Under the pieces are notes generated by a model that worked only from the letters and a program-made list of their open reading frames with translations, did not search any database and had not been told where the DNA came from. A DNA stretch of 64,000 bases from Bacteroidota bacterium (lineage in GTDB: Bacteria; Bacteroidota; Ignavibacteria; Palsa-1295). The translations under genes were made by a program, and so were the position numbers. Each line of letters opens with the position of its first letter. Position 1 is the stretch's first letter. Of this stretch, positions 44,773 through 54,072 are shown piece by piece. The stretch lies in contig JAUZNX010000001.1 in assembly GCA_030706745.1 (NCBI GenBank), positions 248,001 through 312,000 on the forward strand. Reading direction: 5' to 3'.

Positions 44773-45501
44773 GTGAAATCCAAAGCGCCAAGAGTCATAC
44801 CTGACGAACCTGCTCCCATCTTTGAAGGCTTCTCGAACGAGACATTCAAATTCCTGCACGGCCTGAAAAAGCACAACAACAAGGAGTGGTTCGAAGCACA
44901 CCGCGATGACTATGAGCGGCACCTGTGCGAACCATCGAAGGCGCTCGCCTATGCAATGGGCCGGTACTTCAAAGAGCATGATCTGCCGCTCGTTGGCAAC
45001 GCGAAGACGTCGCTCTTTCGCATCAATCGCGACATTCGATTCAGCAAAGACAAATCGCCGTATAAGACCCACATCGGCCTCTCGTTTCCACTCGAAGGAA
45101 CAAAGAAGGAAGAATGGTGTGGGTATTACATCGGATTCGAACCGGCAAAGACCGGCAAGGGTATGCACGTGTACGTTGGCGGCGGCGTGTACATGCCGAT
45201 GCCGCCACAACTCAAGCGCATTCGCGCGAAGATCGCCAGCAACCATAAGGAGCTGACGAAGATTATCGGATCACCTGCTTTCAAGAGACTATACCCAAAG
45301 GGGCTCGAAGGGGAATCGCTAAAGCGAATTCCCATCGGCTATGAAGAAGGGCATCCCGCTGCGCAGTGGCTCAAGCTCAAGAGCTTTTTGTTCGGATTCG
45401 ATCTTGCAGACAGTGAGTTGTTGAACGAAGAGCTTCCGGATGTTCTTGGAAAGAAGTTCAAGGTAGCACTGCCTGTTGTGTTATTTTTGGGAAGCGCCTG
45501 A
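44773..45501 (+). CDS. DUF2461 family protein
   Basis: A 242-residue soluble protein, GTG start. The DUF2461 pattern is complete: FSNETFKFLHGLKKHNNKEWFEAHRDDYE near the N-terminus, SLFRINRDIRFSKDKSPYKTHIG in the middle, and GYYIGFEP with GGGVYMPMP later. The family is widespread in bacteria and some fungi; its function is unknown. The LFRINRD-x-RF-x-KDKSPYK block suggests a nucleic-acid or phosphate-binding surface, as inference. Confidence 0.88.
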   Translation: MKSKAPRVIPDEPAPIFEGFSNETFKFLHGLKKHNNKEWFEAHRDDYERHLCEPSKALAYAMGRYFKEHDLPLVGNAKTSLFRINRDIRFSKDKSPYKTHIGLSFPLEGTKKEEWCGYYIGFEPAKTGKGMHVYVGGGVYMPMPPQLKRIRAKIASNHKELTKIIGSPAFKRLYPKGLEGESLKRIPIGYEEGHPAAQWLKLKSFLFGFDLADSELLNEELPDVLGKKFKVALPVVLFLGSA

Positions 45502-45516
45502 TTCGGAAGAATGCAC

Positions 45517-45552
45517 TCTATAGAATCTATATAATCTAGAGATTGTATAGAA
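45517..45552. repeat. AT-rich word-palindrome
   Basis: CTATAGAAT and CTATATAAT are tandem words, and TCTATATAATCT (45526-45537) pairs with AGATTGTATAGA (45540-45551) at 11 of 12 positions. It has the same design as the other intergenic repeats here, but the sequence is unrelated. It lies between the DUF2461 gene and the PLP enzyme gene. Confidence 0.6.
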
Positions 45553-45585
45553 GTTAATAACGCAAGGGAAAGTTACCCGCTTCAA

Positions 45586-46752
45586 ATGGACCAACTCGCC
45601 GCCAAATACCGCTCTCACTTTCCGATTCTGGAAACATCCAGCTATCTGATCTCGAACTCGCTTGGCGCCATGCCGCGCGAAGTCGAGTCTGAGCTGAAAC
45701 AATACACGGACATCTGGCAGACCGAGGGCGTCGAGGCCTGGCATGCATGGTTTCCGTTCGTCGACGAAGTGAGCGGTCTCATCGCGAATCTCATCGGCGC
45801 CGATTCCAGCAATGTCACGCTGATACATAACCTTACGATTGGCTCTGCGCTGATCGCAAGTTGCCTCGACTTCACTGGCAAGCGAAACGAGATCGTCTAT
45901 TCCGATCTCCACTTCCCGACCATTTCTTATCTGTGGCAAGGCTGGCGCAAGTATGGTGCGGTGCCACATGTCATCGAAAGCGATGGTATCTGGACCGAGA
46001 CTGAGAAGTACATCGAAGCGATCGACGAAACGACGAAGCTCGTCGCGCTCTCGCATGTCTACTTCCGGTCAGGTGGCTTGCAGAATATCAAGCCGATTAT
46101 CGAGCACGCACACAAGATGGGAGCGCTCGTCATGGTCGATTCGTATCAGGCAGCCGGTGTTGTGCCGATCGATGTCAAGGCTCTGGACTGCGACATTCTT
46201 GCGACCGGCGTTCTGAAGTGGTTGTGTGGCGGACCCGGCGCGGCATTTATGTACGTACGACCCGAATTACAGGAGCAGTTCCGGCCCGCCATTCGCGGCT
46301 GGCTCGGTGACCGGGAGCCATTCGAGTTTCACATGCCAGATGTTACATTCGAAAGCGGCATGCACCGCTTCCTGACTTCGAGCATTCAGGTCCCGTGTCT
46401 GCACACGGCGCGGCCAGCGCTTCGGATGTTCAACGAGATCGGTATTGCGGCGATTCGAGAAAAATCACTTCAGCTTACCGGCCGGCTGATCGTGAAAGCA
46501 GACGAGCACGGATTCACCATCAACTCACCGCGCGAAGCCGCGAAGCGAGGCGGCGCGCTCACAATCGATCCGCTGGGAAACAGGAAACATCCAAAGCTCA
46601 CGACCAAGGACATCTGCGATGAATTGATTCGCCGCCGCTTTATTGTGGACTATCGTCCGCCGCTCGGCATCCGTATCGCGCCACATTTCTATAACACGAT
46701 GGACGAAATCGATGCCGTAACCGAAGAAATCGAGCGGATTTTAGCAGCGTGA
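45586..46752 (+). CDS. Class-V PLP-dependent enzyme, kynureninase-like
   Basis: A 388-residue fold-type-I PLP enzyme. Near the N-terminus is YLISNSLGAMPREV, as in kynureninase (LNGNSLG). The cofactor aspartate lies in VMVDSYQAAGVVPIDV, and the Schiff-base lysine is in ATGVLKWLCGGPGAAFMYV, a kynureninase-like form of the SHKWLCGGPG motif. ESGMHRFLTSSIQVPCLHTA fits too. Kynureninase makes anthranilate from kynurenine, but cysteine desulfurase-like relatives share the fold. No tryptophan-catabolism neighbours are seen. Confidence 0.82.
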   Translation: MDQLAAKYRSHFPILETSSYLISNSLGAMPREVESELKQYTDIWQTEGVEAWHAWFPFVDEVSGLIANLIGADSSNVTLIHNLTIGSALIASCLDFTGKRNEIVYSDLHFPTISYLWQGWRKYGAVPHVIESDGIWTETEKYIEAIDETTKLVALSHVYFRSGGLQNIKPIIEHAHKMGALVMVDSYQAAGVVPIDVKALDCDILATGVLKWLCGGPGAAFMYVRPELQEQFRPAIRGWLGDREPFEFHMPDVTFESGMHRFLTSSIQVPCLHTARPALRMFNEIGIAAIREKSLQLTGRLIVKADEHGFTINSPREAAKRGGALTIDPLGNRKHPKLTTKDICDELIRRRFIVDYRPPLGIRIAPHFYNTMDEIDAVTEEIERILAA

Positions 46753-46754
46753 GG

Positions 46755-48065
46755 CTATCTCTCGATCAGGATTTTGCTGAATTCGCCATCCACTTCAATC
46801 ACATATAATCCAGCGGCAAGATCGTGAACGTCGATCGATACCGATCGTACGCCGGATCCAATTTGTTCGCGAGCGACAGCGCGACCCAGCAAATCGCAAA
46901 GCGTGAGCATGCGGGGACCATTACTCGGTTCGAGTCCAACCGTTGCGGTATTGCTTGCGGGATTCAATGAGATCGAAATATTGGATTTCGGCACTTGAGA
47001 GAGCGCGACACCAAGTCCTCCCGCCACCCGCGATCGAAACAGCCCTCTACTCGTCGCATAATAAAGAGTGTTTCGGTCACCGGCATAGGCCGTTGGGTTC
47101 GGAAGCGTATCCGGTGTTTCAAGCCGTTCCCAGATCAAGCCGTTCGAGGTGCCATAAAAGTACGGAGCGCCATCCCCTGGCAGAAGAAACCCCAGGTGCC
47201 TAGACGAATTGCAGGTTGCCATCCCCCACGGAAACGGGATGCGCATGCTATCGCACCACGTTTGGCCATCGTCTGTCGTCGAGTATACGAGCGAGTCCTG
47301 CACGGCGAACCAGGTTTCCCACTTAAGATACTTAACGGACCAATACCCGCCTTGCGACCAGGGCAGACGTTGGTGCATGATGGTGTCCCAATGGATTCCG
47401 CCATCGGTTGTCCGGATCAGCTCGGTGCTCCCGACCCATGCCATTCCGGTCGATTCGTCGCGGAAGTCGAAAATGCCGATCTGTTTACCCGGATTGCCAA
47501 GCAGGGTCGTTATTTTCCCCTGATCGACGAGCAACAGCGACGGCCAGCCTACGACATCCGTGTTCGTGTTCCAAATAATATTACCCGAGGGCATCAATTT
47601 GATATTGAAAAAATAGTCTCCGGAGCTTCGATCGAGCAGGCCAGCCTTGATCGTGACATAATCGGTCCACGTCTTACCGCGGTCCGTTGTATGGCGGATC
47701 GCCGGATAGACCTCCTCCCGCCAATCGGGATCGTAGATGATCGAATCGACATACCCTCCGACATAGCAATCATTGACCGAAGACCCCTCCACGGTAACGG
47801 GGAGAAATCCGCCCGGGTGATCATGGAAGCAATAGCCGACCTCGGAGCTGTCCCATGTTTGACCGCCATTCGTTGAGGACATCACCGCATACTCGCTGAC
47901 CGTCGCGGATTTGATGTAGAGGAGGGTATCGGACGTGAGAGCGCGAAAGCTTGCGCCGTAGTAGCCCGAGAGAACAGTCGTCCATGAGCCACCTTGCGCA
48001 TGCGCCGGATGGGAACTGGCAACGAAACACAGCAATGCAAGGTGCGTTGAGAGGAGTCGTTTCAT
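46755..48065 (-). CDS. T9SS-sorted Asp-box protein
   Basis: A 436-residue secreted protein with signal peptide STHLALLCFVASSHPAHAQ. Asp-box repeats (SSTNGGQTW, HTTDRGKTW, RTTDGGIHW, STTDDGQTW) form a likely beta-propeller. The end (NISISLNPASNTATVGL ... LTLCDLLGRAVA ... VHDLAAGLYVIEVDGEFSKI) is a T9SS type-A sorting domain. It is a shorter relative, in design, of the protein at 29111. Its stop is 2 bp from that of the convergent PLP enzyme. Confidence 0.85.
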   Translation of the reverse strand: MKRLLSTHLALLCFVASSHPAHAQGGSWTTVLSGYYGASFRALTSDTLLYIKSATVSEYAVMSSTNGGQTWDSSEVGYCFHDHPGGFLPVTVEGSSVNDCYVGGYVDSIIYDPDWREEVYPAIRHTTDRGKTWTDYVTIKAGLLDRSSGDYFFNIKLMPSGNIIWNTNTDVVGWPSLLLVDQGKITTLLGNPGKQIGIFDFRDESTGMAWVGSTELIRTTDGGIHWDTIMHQRLPWSQGGYWSVKYLKWETWFAVQDSLVYSTTDDGQTWCDSMRIPFPWGMATCNSSRHLGFLLPGDGAPYFYGTSNGLIWERLETPDTLPNPTAYAGDRNTLYYATSRGLFRSRVAGGLGVALSQVPKSNISISLNPASNTATVGLEPSNGPRMLTLCDLLGRAVAREQIGSGVRSVSIDVHDLAAGLYVIEVDGEFSKILIER

Positions 48066-48180
48066 ACGGAATTGAACTGGCGATTTCTCTGCAAAGATAC
48101 GTTGGTTCTGGGGGTATCATTTTATGACCTTCCTGCCGTGGGAGCAAACCCTTCCCGAGACTGTTTAGGGCGACCGTAAC

Positions 48181-48257
48181 GGATAGTGGATAGTGGATCG
48201 TGGAATCGATAGTCTTCGGTTCACTTTTCGTTCTCCTCTATCCACTATCAACTATCC
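48181..48257. repeat. Word-palindrome repeat, family C, copy 2
   Basis: GGATAGTGGATAGTGGAT (48181-48198) pairs with 48240-48257 at 17 of 18 positions, the same GATAGTG words as at 29058. It lies between divergent genes and ends 8 bp before the GTG start of ugd, so it would be in the 5' leader of that gene. Read in the ugd frame it adds a false N-terminal extension. Confidence 0.8.
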
Positions 48258-48265
48258 ACTACTCC

Positions 48266-49573
48266 GTGAACATCTCAATTATTGGAACCGGCTACGTCGG
48301 CCTTGTGACGGGCGCCGGATTCGCCGAGACTGGCAACCAGGTCCTCTGCATGGACATCATCCCCGAGAAGGTCGAGAACCTCCGTAAGGGGATCATTCCG
48401 ATTTTCGAGCCGGGCCTCGAAGAACTCGTGAAGTTCAATGTCCAGGAAGGGCGTCTGAAATTCACGCTCGATCTCAAGGAGGCCGTCGATCATGCCGAGG
48501 TAATCTTCCTCGCACTGCCGACGCCGCCCGGTGCCGATGGCGCTGCCGATCTTTCGATGGTGCTCGAGACAGCGAAGGGTATTGCACAACTGGTGACCGA
48601 GCCGAAGGTCGTCGTGAATAAGTCCACGGTGCCGGTCGGTACGGCCGACCGCGTTCGCGCCATCTTCGAAAGCAATACCGATATTCCGATCGCCGTCGTA
48701 TCGAACCCGGAATTCCTGAAAGAGGGCGCGGCGGTGCAGGACTTTATGAAGCCGGACCGCATTGTCGTCGGCTCTCGCGATCCAGGCGCGATTATGATTA
48801 TGAAGGAGCTGTACGAGCCGTTCGTCCGCACCGGAAATCCGATTTATATCATGGACGAAAAATCGTCCGAGTTGACGAAGTACGCGGCGAATTCACTGCT
48901 CGCGACGAAGATCAGCTTTATGAATGAGATCGCAAACCTCTGCGATCTTGTCGGCGCGGATGTCGAGCACGTTCGCATCGGCGTTGGGTCCGATGGACGC
49001 ATTGGTCCGCAGTTTCTCTTCCCAGGCGTCGGCTACGGTGGGAGCTGTTTCCCAAAAGATATCAAGGCGCTGGTCAAGACCGCGGAAGAAATGGGACATG
49101 ACTTTGCGATTCTGAAAGCAGTCGAGGACGCCAACAACCGGCAAAAGACCCAACTGCTTCGCAAGATTCTGCTCCACTATAACGGCGACATTACCGGCAA
49201 AACATTTGCCGTCTGGGGCCTTGCGTTCAAGCCGCGCACCGATGACATCCGCGAAGCGCCGGCTATCGAGATCATCACGGGCCTCATCGCTCGTGGCGCA
49301 CGCGTCCATGCCTCGGACCCGGCAGCGATCGCGCCGATGAAAAATGTATTGCCGGAGTCCGAGAGTCTCAAGTATTTCCGTAAAAACACCGATGCGCTCG
49401 AAGGCGCGGATGCGTTAGTCGTCGTGACGGAGTGGAATGAATTCCGCAATCCGAATTTCGAACTCATCGCCACCAAAGTCCGCGACAAAGTCATCTTCGA
49501 TGGCCGCAATATCTATGACCCCGAGCGCATGCGAGAGTTCGGATTTACATACTTCGGGATCGGAAGGCGGTAG
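48266..49573 (+). CDS. ugd: UDP-glucose 6-dehydrogenase
   Basis: Oxidises UDP-glucose to UDP-glucuronate with two NAD+. The GTG at 48266 gives 435 residues starting VNISIIGTGYVGLVTGAGFAE, the Rossmann motif; the frame open to 48200 only reads the repeat upstream. The catalytic cysteine is Cys261 in GVGYGGSCFPKD. Other hallmarks are KSTVPVGTAD, SNPEFLKEGAA and FAVWGLAFKPRTDD. Its product is the substrate of the decarboxylase encoded 107 bp downstream. Confidence 0.96.
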   Translation: MNISIIGTGYVGLVTGAGFAETGNQVLCMDIIPEKVENLRKGIIPIFEPGLEELVKFNVQEGRLKFTLDLKEAVDHAEVIFLALPTPPGADGAADLSMVLETAKGIAQLVTEPKVVVNKSTVPVGTADRVRAIFESNTDIPIAVVSNPEFLKEGAAVQDFMKPDRIVVGSRDPGAIMIMKELYEPFVRTGNPIYIMDEKSSELTKYAANSLLATKISFMNEIANLCDLVGADVEHVRIGVGSDGRIGPQFLFPGVGYGGSCFPKDIKALVKTAEEMGHDFAILKAVEDANNRQKTQLLRKILLHYNGDITGKTFAVWGLAFKPRTDDIREAPAIEIITGLIARGARVHASDPAAIAPMKNVLPESESLKYFRKNTDALEGADALVVVTEWNEFRNPNFELIATKVRDKVIFDGRNIYDPERMREFGFTYFGIGRR

Positions 49574-49680
49574 GCTCGTCTAGGGCCAGCGCAGAATCCT
49601 TCTGCGACTGGGAAGAGAAGACGCTCTGCGATACTGAGACGAGATGAATTCAAAACACGAGGAGTGGCGTTCTTAGGCCC

Positions 49681-50646
49681 ATGCCACGAACCCTCATCAC
49701 CGGCGGCGCCGGATTTCTCGGAAGTCATTTGTGCGACCGCTTCATCTCCGAAGGCCACGAAGTTATCTGCATGGATAATCTTTCAACCGGCTCGATGGAG
49801 AATATTTCGCACCTCATCGGAGTCCCAAGTTTCCGGTTCATCCATTACGATGTGACGCAGTTCGTCTATGTCGATGGCCCGGTCGATTACATCCTGCACT
49901 TTGCGTCACCGGCAAGTCCGATCGACTACCTGAAGCTGCCGATCCAAACGCTGAAAGTGGGTTCGCTCGGTACGCACAAAACGCTTGGACTTGCGAAGGC
50001 GAAGAACGCGCGATTCCTCATCGCTTCGACCAGCGAGACCTATGGCGATCCAGCCATTCATCCACAGCCGGAGAGTTACTGGGGCAACGTCAACCCCATC
50101 GGTATCCGCGGCGTATATGATGAAGCGAAACGATTTGCCGAGGCGCTGACGATGGCGTACCATCGCTATCATGGCGTCGATACACGGATTATTCGCATCT
50201 TCAACACGTATGGCGAGCGGATGCGCCTGCACGATGGTCGCGCGATTCCGGCCTTTATGTCGCAGGCCTTGCGCAGCGAGCCGATCACAGTGTTCGGCGA
50301 CGGCTCGCAAACGCGTAGCGTCTGTTACGTAAGCGATCTCATCGAAGGTATCTACCGTCTGCTGATGTCGGATTACAATCTGCCGGTTAATATCGGCAAT
50401 CCGGATGAAGTGACGATGCTGGAACTTGCAAAAGAGATTCTGGCGATGGTGCCGAAGAGTGGAAGCGCAATTGTGTTCGAGGAATTGCCACAGGACGATC
50501 CAAAAATTCGGCAGCCAGATATTACACTGGCAAAATCGTTGCTTGGGTGGGAGCCACGCGTGCCGCGCGCGGAAGGATTGAAACGAACGCTGACATATTT
50601 TCGGCAGGCTGTGAAGGCGGAACAGACCGCCTCGGCCCGCACCTGA
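49681..50646 (+). CDS. uxs: UDP-glucuronate decarboxylase (UDP-xylose synthase)
   Basis: Converts UDP-glucuronate to UDP-xylose with bound NAD+. The 321-residue extended SDR protein has [12 protein letters not shown], the substrate block [18 protein letters not shown]-type, catalytic YDEAKR (Tyr and Lys) and the STSETYGDP serine region. [18 protein letters not shown] and [12 protein letters not shown] are also family-specific. With ugd it makes UDP-xylose from UDP-glucose; no glycosyltransferase is next to it. It converges with the STAND gene, with stop codons 1 bp apart. Confidence 0.94.
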   Translation: MPRTLITGGAGFLGSHLCDRFISEGHEVICMDNLSTGSMENISHLIGVPSFRFIHYDVTQFVYVDGPVDYILHFASPASPIDYLKLPIQTLKVGSLGTHKTLGLAKAKNARFLIASTSETYGDPAIHPQPESYWGNVNPIGIRGVYDEAKRFAEALTMAYHRYHGVDTRIIRIFNTYGERMRLHDGRAIPAFMSQALRSEPITVFGDGSQTRSVCYVSDLIEGIYRLLMSDYNLPVNIGNPDEVTMLELAKEILAMVPKSGSAIVFEELPQDDPKIRQPDITLAKSLLGWEPRVPRAEGLKRTLTYFRQAVKAEQTASART

Positions 50647-50647
50647 A

Positions 50648-53600
50648 TCAGGCGGTGACGGCTCGTTCTTTGGAAATTAACTTTTCGATGCGGCCGCGCA
50701 GCACCTCAGTGAGGCTTGCTTTGTCAGCCGGCACGAGCGATTCCGCAATGATCTGTTGAGCGCGATCGATAAGCGAGAGTTCGAGCAGGATTTCGGCAAG
50801 CTCGGTCGCAACAGGAATGGTGTCGCGATGGGTAAGCCCGCGATGTTCTCTGTAAATTGGATAGGCGCGATCGAGAAGATCGAGTGCGCCGGCGAGATCG
50901 CCTGTGATTCGGAGGAGTTGACCGTACGCCGCATAGGAAAAGCCTGTGTAGATATGATCGGCGCCAAGTGTCGCGATTCGAATCCGCAATACTTCTTTGT
51001 AGTATTCACCGGCTTCATCGAGATTTCGTCCAGCCCGTCGAAGTACATTGGCCAGATTGTTAAGGCTGATGACCGTCTCGGGATGTTCGGCGCCGAACAC
51101 TGTTTGGCGAATCTCAAGGGCCCTTCGGAAATAGGGCTCGGCGCGATCGAAGGCCTGCTGCCCGTAGAGCATGCTCGCGTAGTTGTTCAGGATCGTCGCC
51201 GTCTTTGGATGTTGCGGTCCGTAGGCCCGCTCGCCAACTTCAAGACAGCGGAGAAACAGTGGTTCCGCTTTCAGGGCTTGGCCGCGCTCGTTATGCAGCG
51301 AAGCCAGGTTGTTCAGCAAGGTACAGAGATCGGGATGATACGCACCAAGCCGGGCTTCGATGATATTTCCGGCACGCTCGAGCAGGCGCTTGGCTTCTTC
51401 GTAATCTCCCTGATAGAGCCTCAGGATTGTTCCGAGATCGTTCAGGGACTCCGCCGTCTCCAAGCTTTGTGCTCCGGATGATGCCTCGACTTTTTTCAGG
51501 ACGCTTCGATACATGGCTTCGGCTTCGCTCCGCTTTCCCTGAAGCGCTTGTGCATCCGCCAGGTAGCGCATGGCTTTCAGAGTCGTATGATGCTCGTTGC
51601 CGAAGCGTCGCGCGGCAGCGTCCATCGCAATTCGTGCTGCGCTTTCCGCTTCGTCATATTTGCCAAGCTGCCGGAGTAGAAACGCATGCTGAGTCTTTAC
51701 CAGGATCTCCCGGAGACTTGAAGACGATCGCCCAGTCGATCGCGTTGGATTGGCAGCGACCAACTGCATTGCTGTTTCGAGCGAGTCGGCGGCCTGTTTG
51801 AGATCACCGCTATCCATGTATGCGATACCAAGCTCGAGGCGAATATCAATCGACATGTCAAGAGCATCGGGGTCGTTTTGATATGTATCACTCTTTGGAG
51901 CAACTGCTGGGCAAAGATCGAGCGCTCGCGTACCACTCCGGACCGCTCCTTGCAGCCATCCGGCATTATGAAAGAACAGCGCGAGTGCATACAGCAGCTT
52001 CCGTTCTTTCGATCGATCGAGCTTCGAGGCCTCAACGCCGGTAGCGCGATAGCGTTCGAGTGCTGTCTCATATTCTGAGACGACATCGATGTTCCAGGAA
52101 TTCTTTGTTGATGCTTCGGGCCTGGCAACGGAAGTTTGTAGCTTTTCCAGTGTAAGCCAATATCCGAGCAGATCGTATGTGCGCGAGCCTTCGGTCAGAT
52201 GAGGAAGAAGCTCCACATCGAGGAGCGTTTCTTTGAGTTCGGTCCAACTTTCTGCCCGGCTTAATAACCAGGGCAGCGAATGGGCTTTGATTGCGGACGC
52301 TTCCGTGGTTTGGAAGAAAGCAGCCAGAATCTTCCAGGCGTTTCTCTTCTCCAAAGCCGAGCCCAGGTAGCGACGTTCGATCGCAAAGCGGAGGTGATCG
52401 TGAAAAAAGCTTAAGCGGCCGCGCAGCCGGACAAAATGAAAATCGAATGCATGTAGCAGCAGCGAAAGTGTGCTGCGGTCCAACTCGCTTGCAGCTAATA
52501 ATTCGGATTCTGATAACCCATGGGGTGCGGCCCACAAGCGCGTGAGCAAGCGATGGATTTCTTCTTTCCCGTAGTCGTTCTCCAATCGCTCGAGAATTCT
52601 GGTAAACAGATCGGGAATATCTTTTGAAGCAAGGTAATGCTCGATCTGCCGATCCAACTCCTCGTGCATGCCTTGCAGTCGCAATTCTTCAAGTAGCGTC
52701 CGCAAAAAAAGCGGGCTCGAAGATTTTGGATCGCTGACGATTCTGTTTTCCTGCGAGCGAGCGAGCTTCTTCCGATACCCCGCGAGATATTCTCGTAAGA
52801 CTCTTCGCCGGACATCTGGCGTGATCGGCATCACGGCAACCTCGGGCCACCCGCGGTCTCGCAAGCGGCCAAGTGCACCGCTCTTTGTCGATGACAGCAC
52901 CCATTTGATGTTGCTCGGCATGTGCTCCGGCAGCCAACTCAGGAATTGACCGTCTTCCGTAAGCTGATTCATCGCATCGACCAGAATCAACAGGCGCTCA
53001 CCCGTGACACGCGCCAGCCACGATGGAAACACTCGCTTGAGTTCTTCGGATGATTGCGGCACTGGATCTTCCGAGTGCGTCCGCTCTCGAATCTCTTCGA
53101 TGATCCGCCGCATCAGCGTGTCCGGATCGGTGCTCGCCGCGGTCACCCCGATATAGTGCTCGATGATAAAAAGATTCGGATCTTGCGAGCGCAGCTTCTC
53201 GGCCCAATATGCAAGCAGCGAGCTTTTGCCGCCGCCAGATTCGCCAGTCAAGACGAGAACCGGTTGCGGCGCTCGCAAGTGAACGTTCAAGCGGTCCGTC
53301 AGCGCAAGATCGGGCACATACGCCTTTCGACGGCTTTGCGCGAATGCCGAATGGCCGGCTCGCTCCTGATCCAGCCATGAGGTCGTTTTCGAGCTTGGCC
53401 AATGTGTTTCGATCAGAGCCGTCAGATCCTGCTCGATCAGAAACCCAAGTTCCTGAGGCGATTTAAAAGTAGGAACTCTGCCGACATGCCCTGTCACTTC
53501 TCGCTTCAGCCGAGTCAGTCGTGGATCCTCTTTTGTCGCGCCTGAGGGCCGAAAATAGACAAGCGGTTTACTACGACCCGGACTGTGATTGAGGAATGCG

Positions 53601-53974
53601 TGACGAAACTCTAATTCCGTTACACTCTGGCCATTCCGAATAGCGGTCTCGAGCCAAGGCTGATCCTCGCGCAACTCCGGATCCTTTTCCAGCTCTTCGA
53701 TTGGTGGCACCCAGCCGTAACGCTCGCCCAGCAACCCGATGAAGAACGGATGGCAACTATTGATCTCTTCAAGACACGTTCGAATGATCCGGCCCTTCTG
53801 ACTGTCTTCTGCCGTGAGCCCCCATCGAAGATCGATTTCGGTGAACTCCAAACCCCTTTCGCGGCAAAGGCTCCGAAGTGCCGGAAAGACTTTCTTCGCA
53901 AGGTAATCCCGCTCACCGAGAAAATCGGTGAACGTGGAAGAAACGAATAGCCGAAGTTCAGTTGAGGAGTCCAT
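50648..53974 (-). CDS. DUF4062-NACHT-TPR STAND protein
   Basis: The ATG at 53974 (with GGAAG 8 bp upstream) gives 1108 residues; a TTG at 54034 is in frame. The order is: N-terminal DUF4062 domain (LRLFVSSTFTDFLGERDYL, EFTEIDLRWGLT, IGLLGERYGW); NTPase with Walker A GESGGGKSS (about 244-252) and Walker B LLILVDAMNQL; a helical region with FFHDHLRFAIERRYL; and C-terminal TPRs of the kinesin-light-chain type (HPKTATILNNYASM, HPETVISLNNLANVL). The layout is like animal NPHP3/TEP1-type proteins. STAND proteins sense ligands by repeats and act on activation. The role here, signalling or defence, is unknown. Confidence 0.88.
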   Translation of the reverse strand: MDSSTELRLFVSSTFTDFLGERDYLAKKVFPALRSLCRERGLEFTEIDLRWGLTAEDSQKGRIIRTCLEEINSCHPFFIGLLGERYGWVPPIEELEKDPELREDQPWLETAIRNGQSVTELEFRHAFLNHSPGRSKPLVYFRPSGATKEDPRLTRLKREVTGHVGRVPTFKSPQELGFLIEQDLTALIETHWPSSKTTSWLDQERAGHSAFAQSRRKAYVPDLALTDRLNVHLRAPQPVLVLTGESGGGKSSLLAYWAEKLRSQDPNLFIIEHYIGVTAASTDPDTLMRRIIEEIRERTHSEDPVPQSSEELKRVFPSWLARVTGERLLILVDAMNQLTEDGQFLSWLPEHMPSNIKWVLSSTKSGALGRLRDRGWPEVAVMPITPDVRRRVLREYLAGYRKKLARSQENRIVSDPKSSSPLFLRTLLEELRLQGMHEELDRQIEHYLASKDIPDLFTRILERLENDYGKEEIHRLLTRLWAAPHGLSESELLAASELDRSTLSLLLHAFDFHFVRLRGRLSFFHDHLRFAIERRYLGSALEKRNAWKILAAFFQTTEASAIKAHSLPWLLSRAESWTELKETLLDVELLPHLTEGSRTYDLLGYWLTLEKLQTSVARPEASTKNSWNIDVVSEYETALERYRATGVEASKLDRSKERKLLYALALFFHNAGWLQGAVRSGTRALDLCPAVAPKSDTYQNDPDALDMSIDIRLELGIAYMDSGDLKQAADSLETAMQLVAANPTRSTGRSSSSLREILVKTQHAFLLRQLGKYDEAESAARIAMDAAARRFGNEHHTTLKAMRYLADAQALQGKRSEAEAMYRSVLKKVEASSGAQSLETAESLNDLGTILRLYQGDYEEAKRLLERAGNIIEARLGAYHPDLCTLLNNLASLHNERGQALKAEPLFLRCLEVGERAYGPQHPKTATILNNYASMLYGQQAFDRAEPYFRRALEIRQTVFGAEHPETVISLNNLANVLRRAGRNLDEAGEYYKEVLRIRIATLGADHIYTGFSYAAYGQLLRITGDLAGALDLLDRAYPIYREHRGLTHRDTIPVATELAEILLELSLIDRAQQIIAESLVPADKASLTEVLRGRIEKLISKERAVTA

Positions 53975-54072
53975 AGCACTTCCACTCGGCCGACCATCTG
54001 GCGAAAGATCGCGTTCGAACTTCTCGAATCGCAATTCTTGCTTCAGATCGATCCGATCGTTCGCATCCGGAA

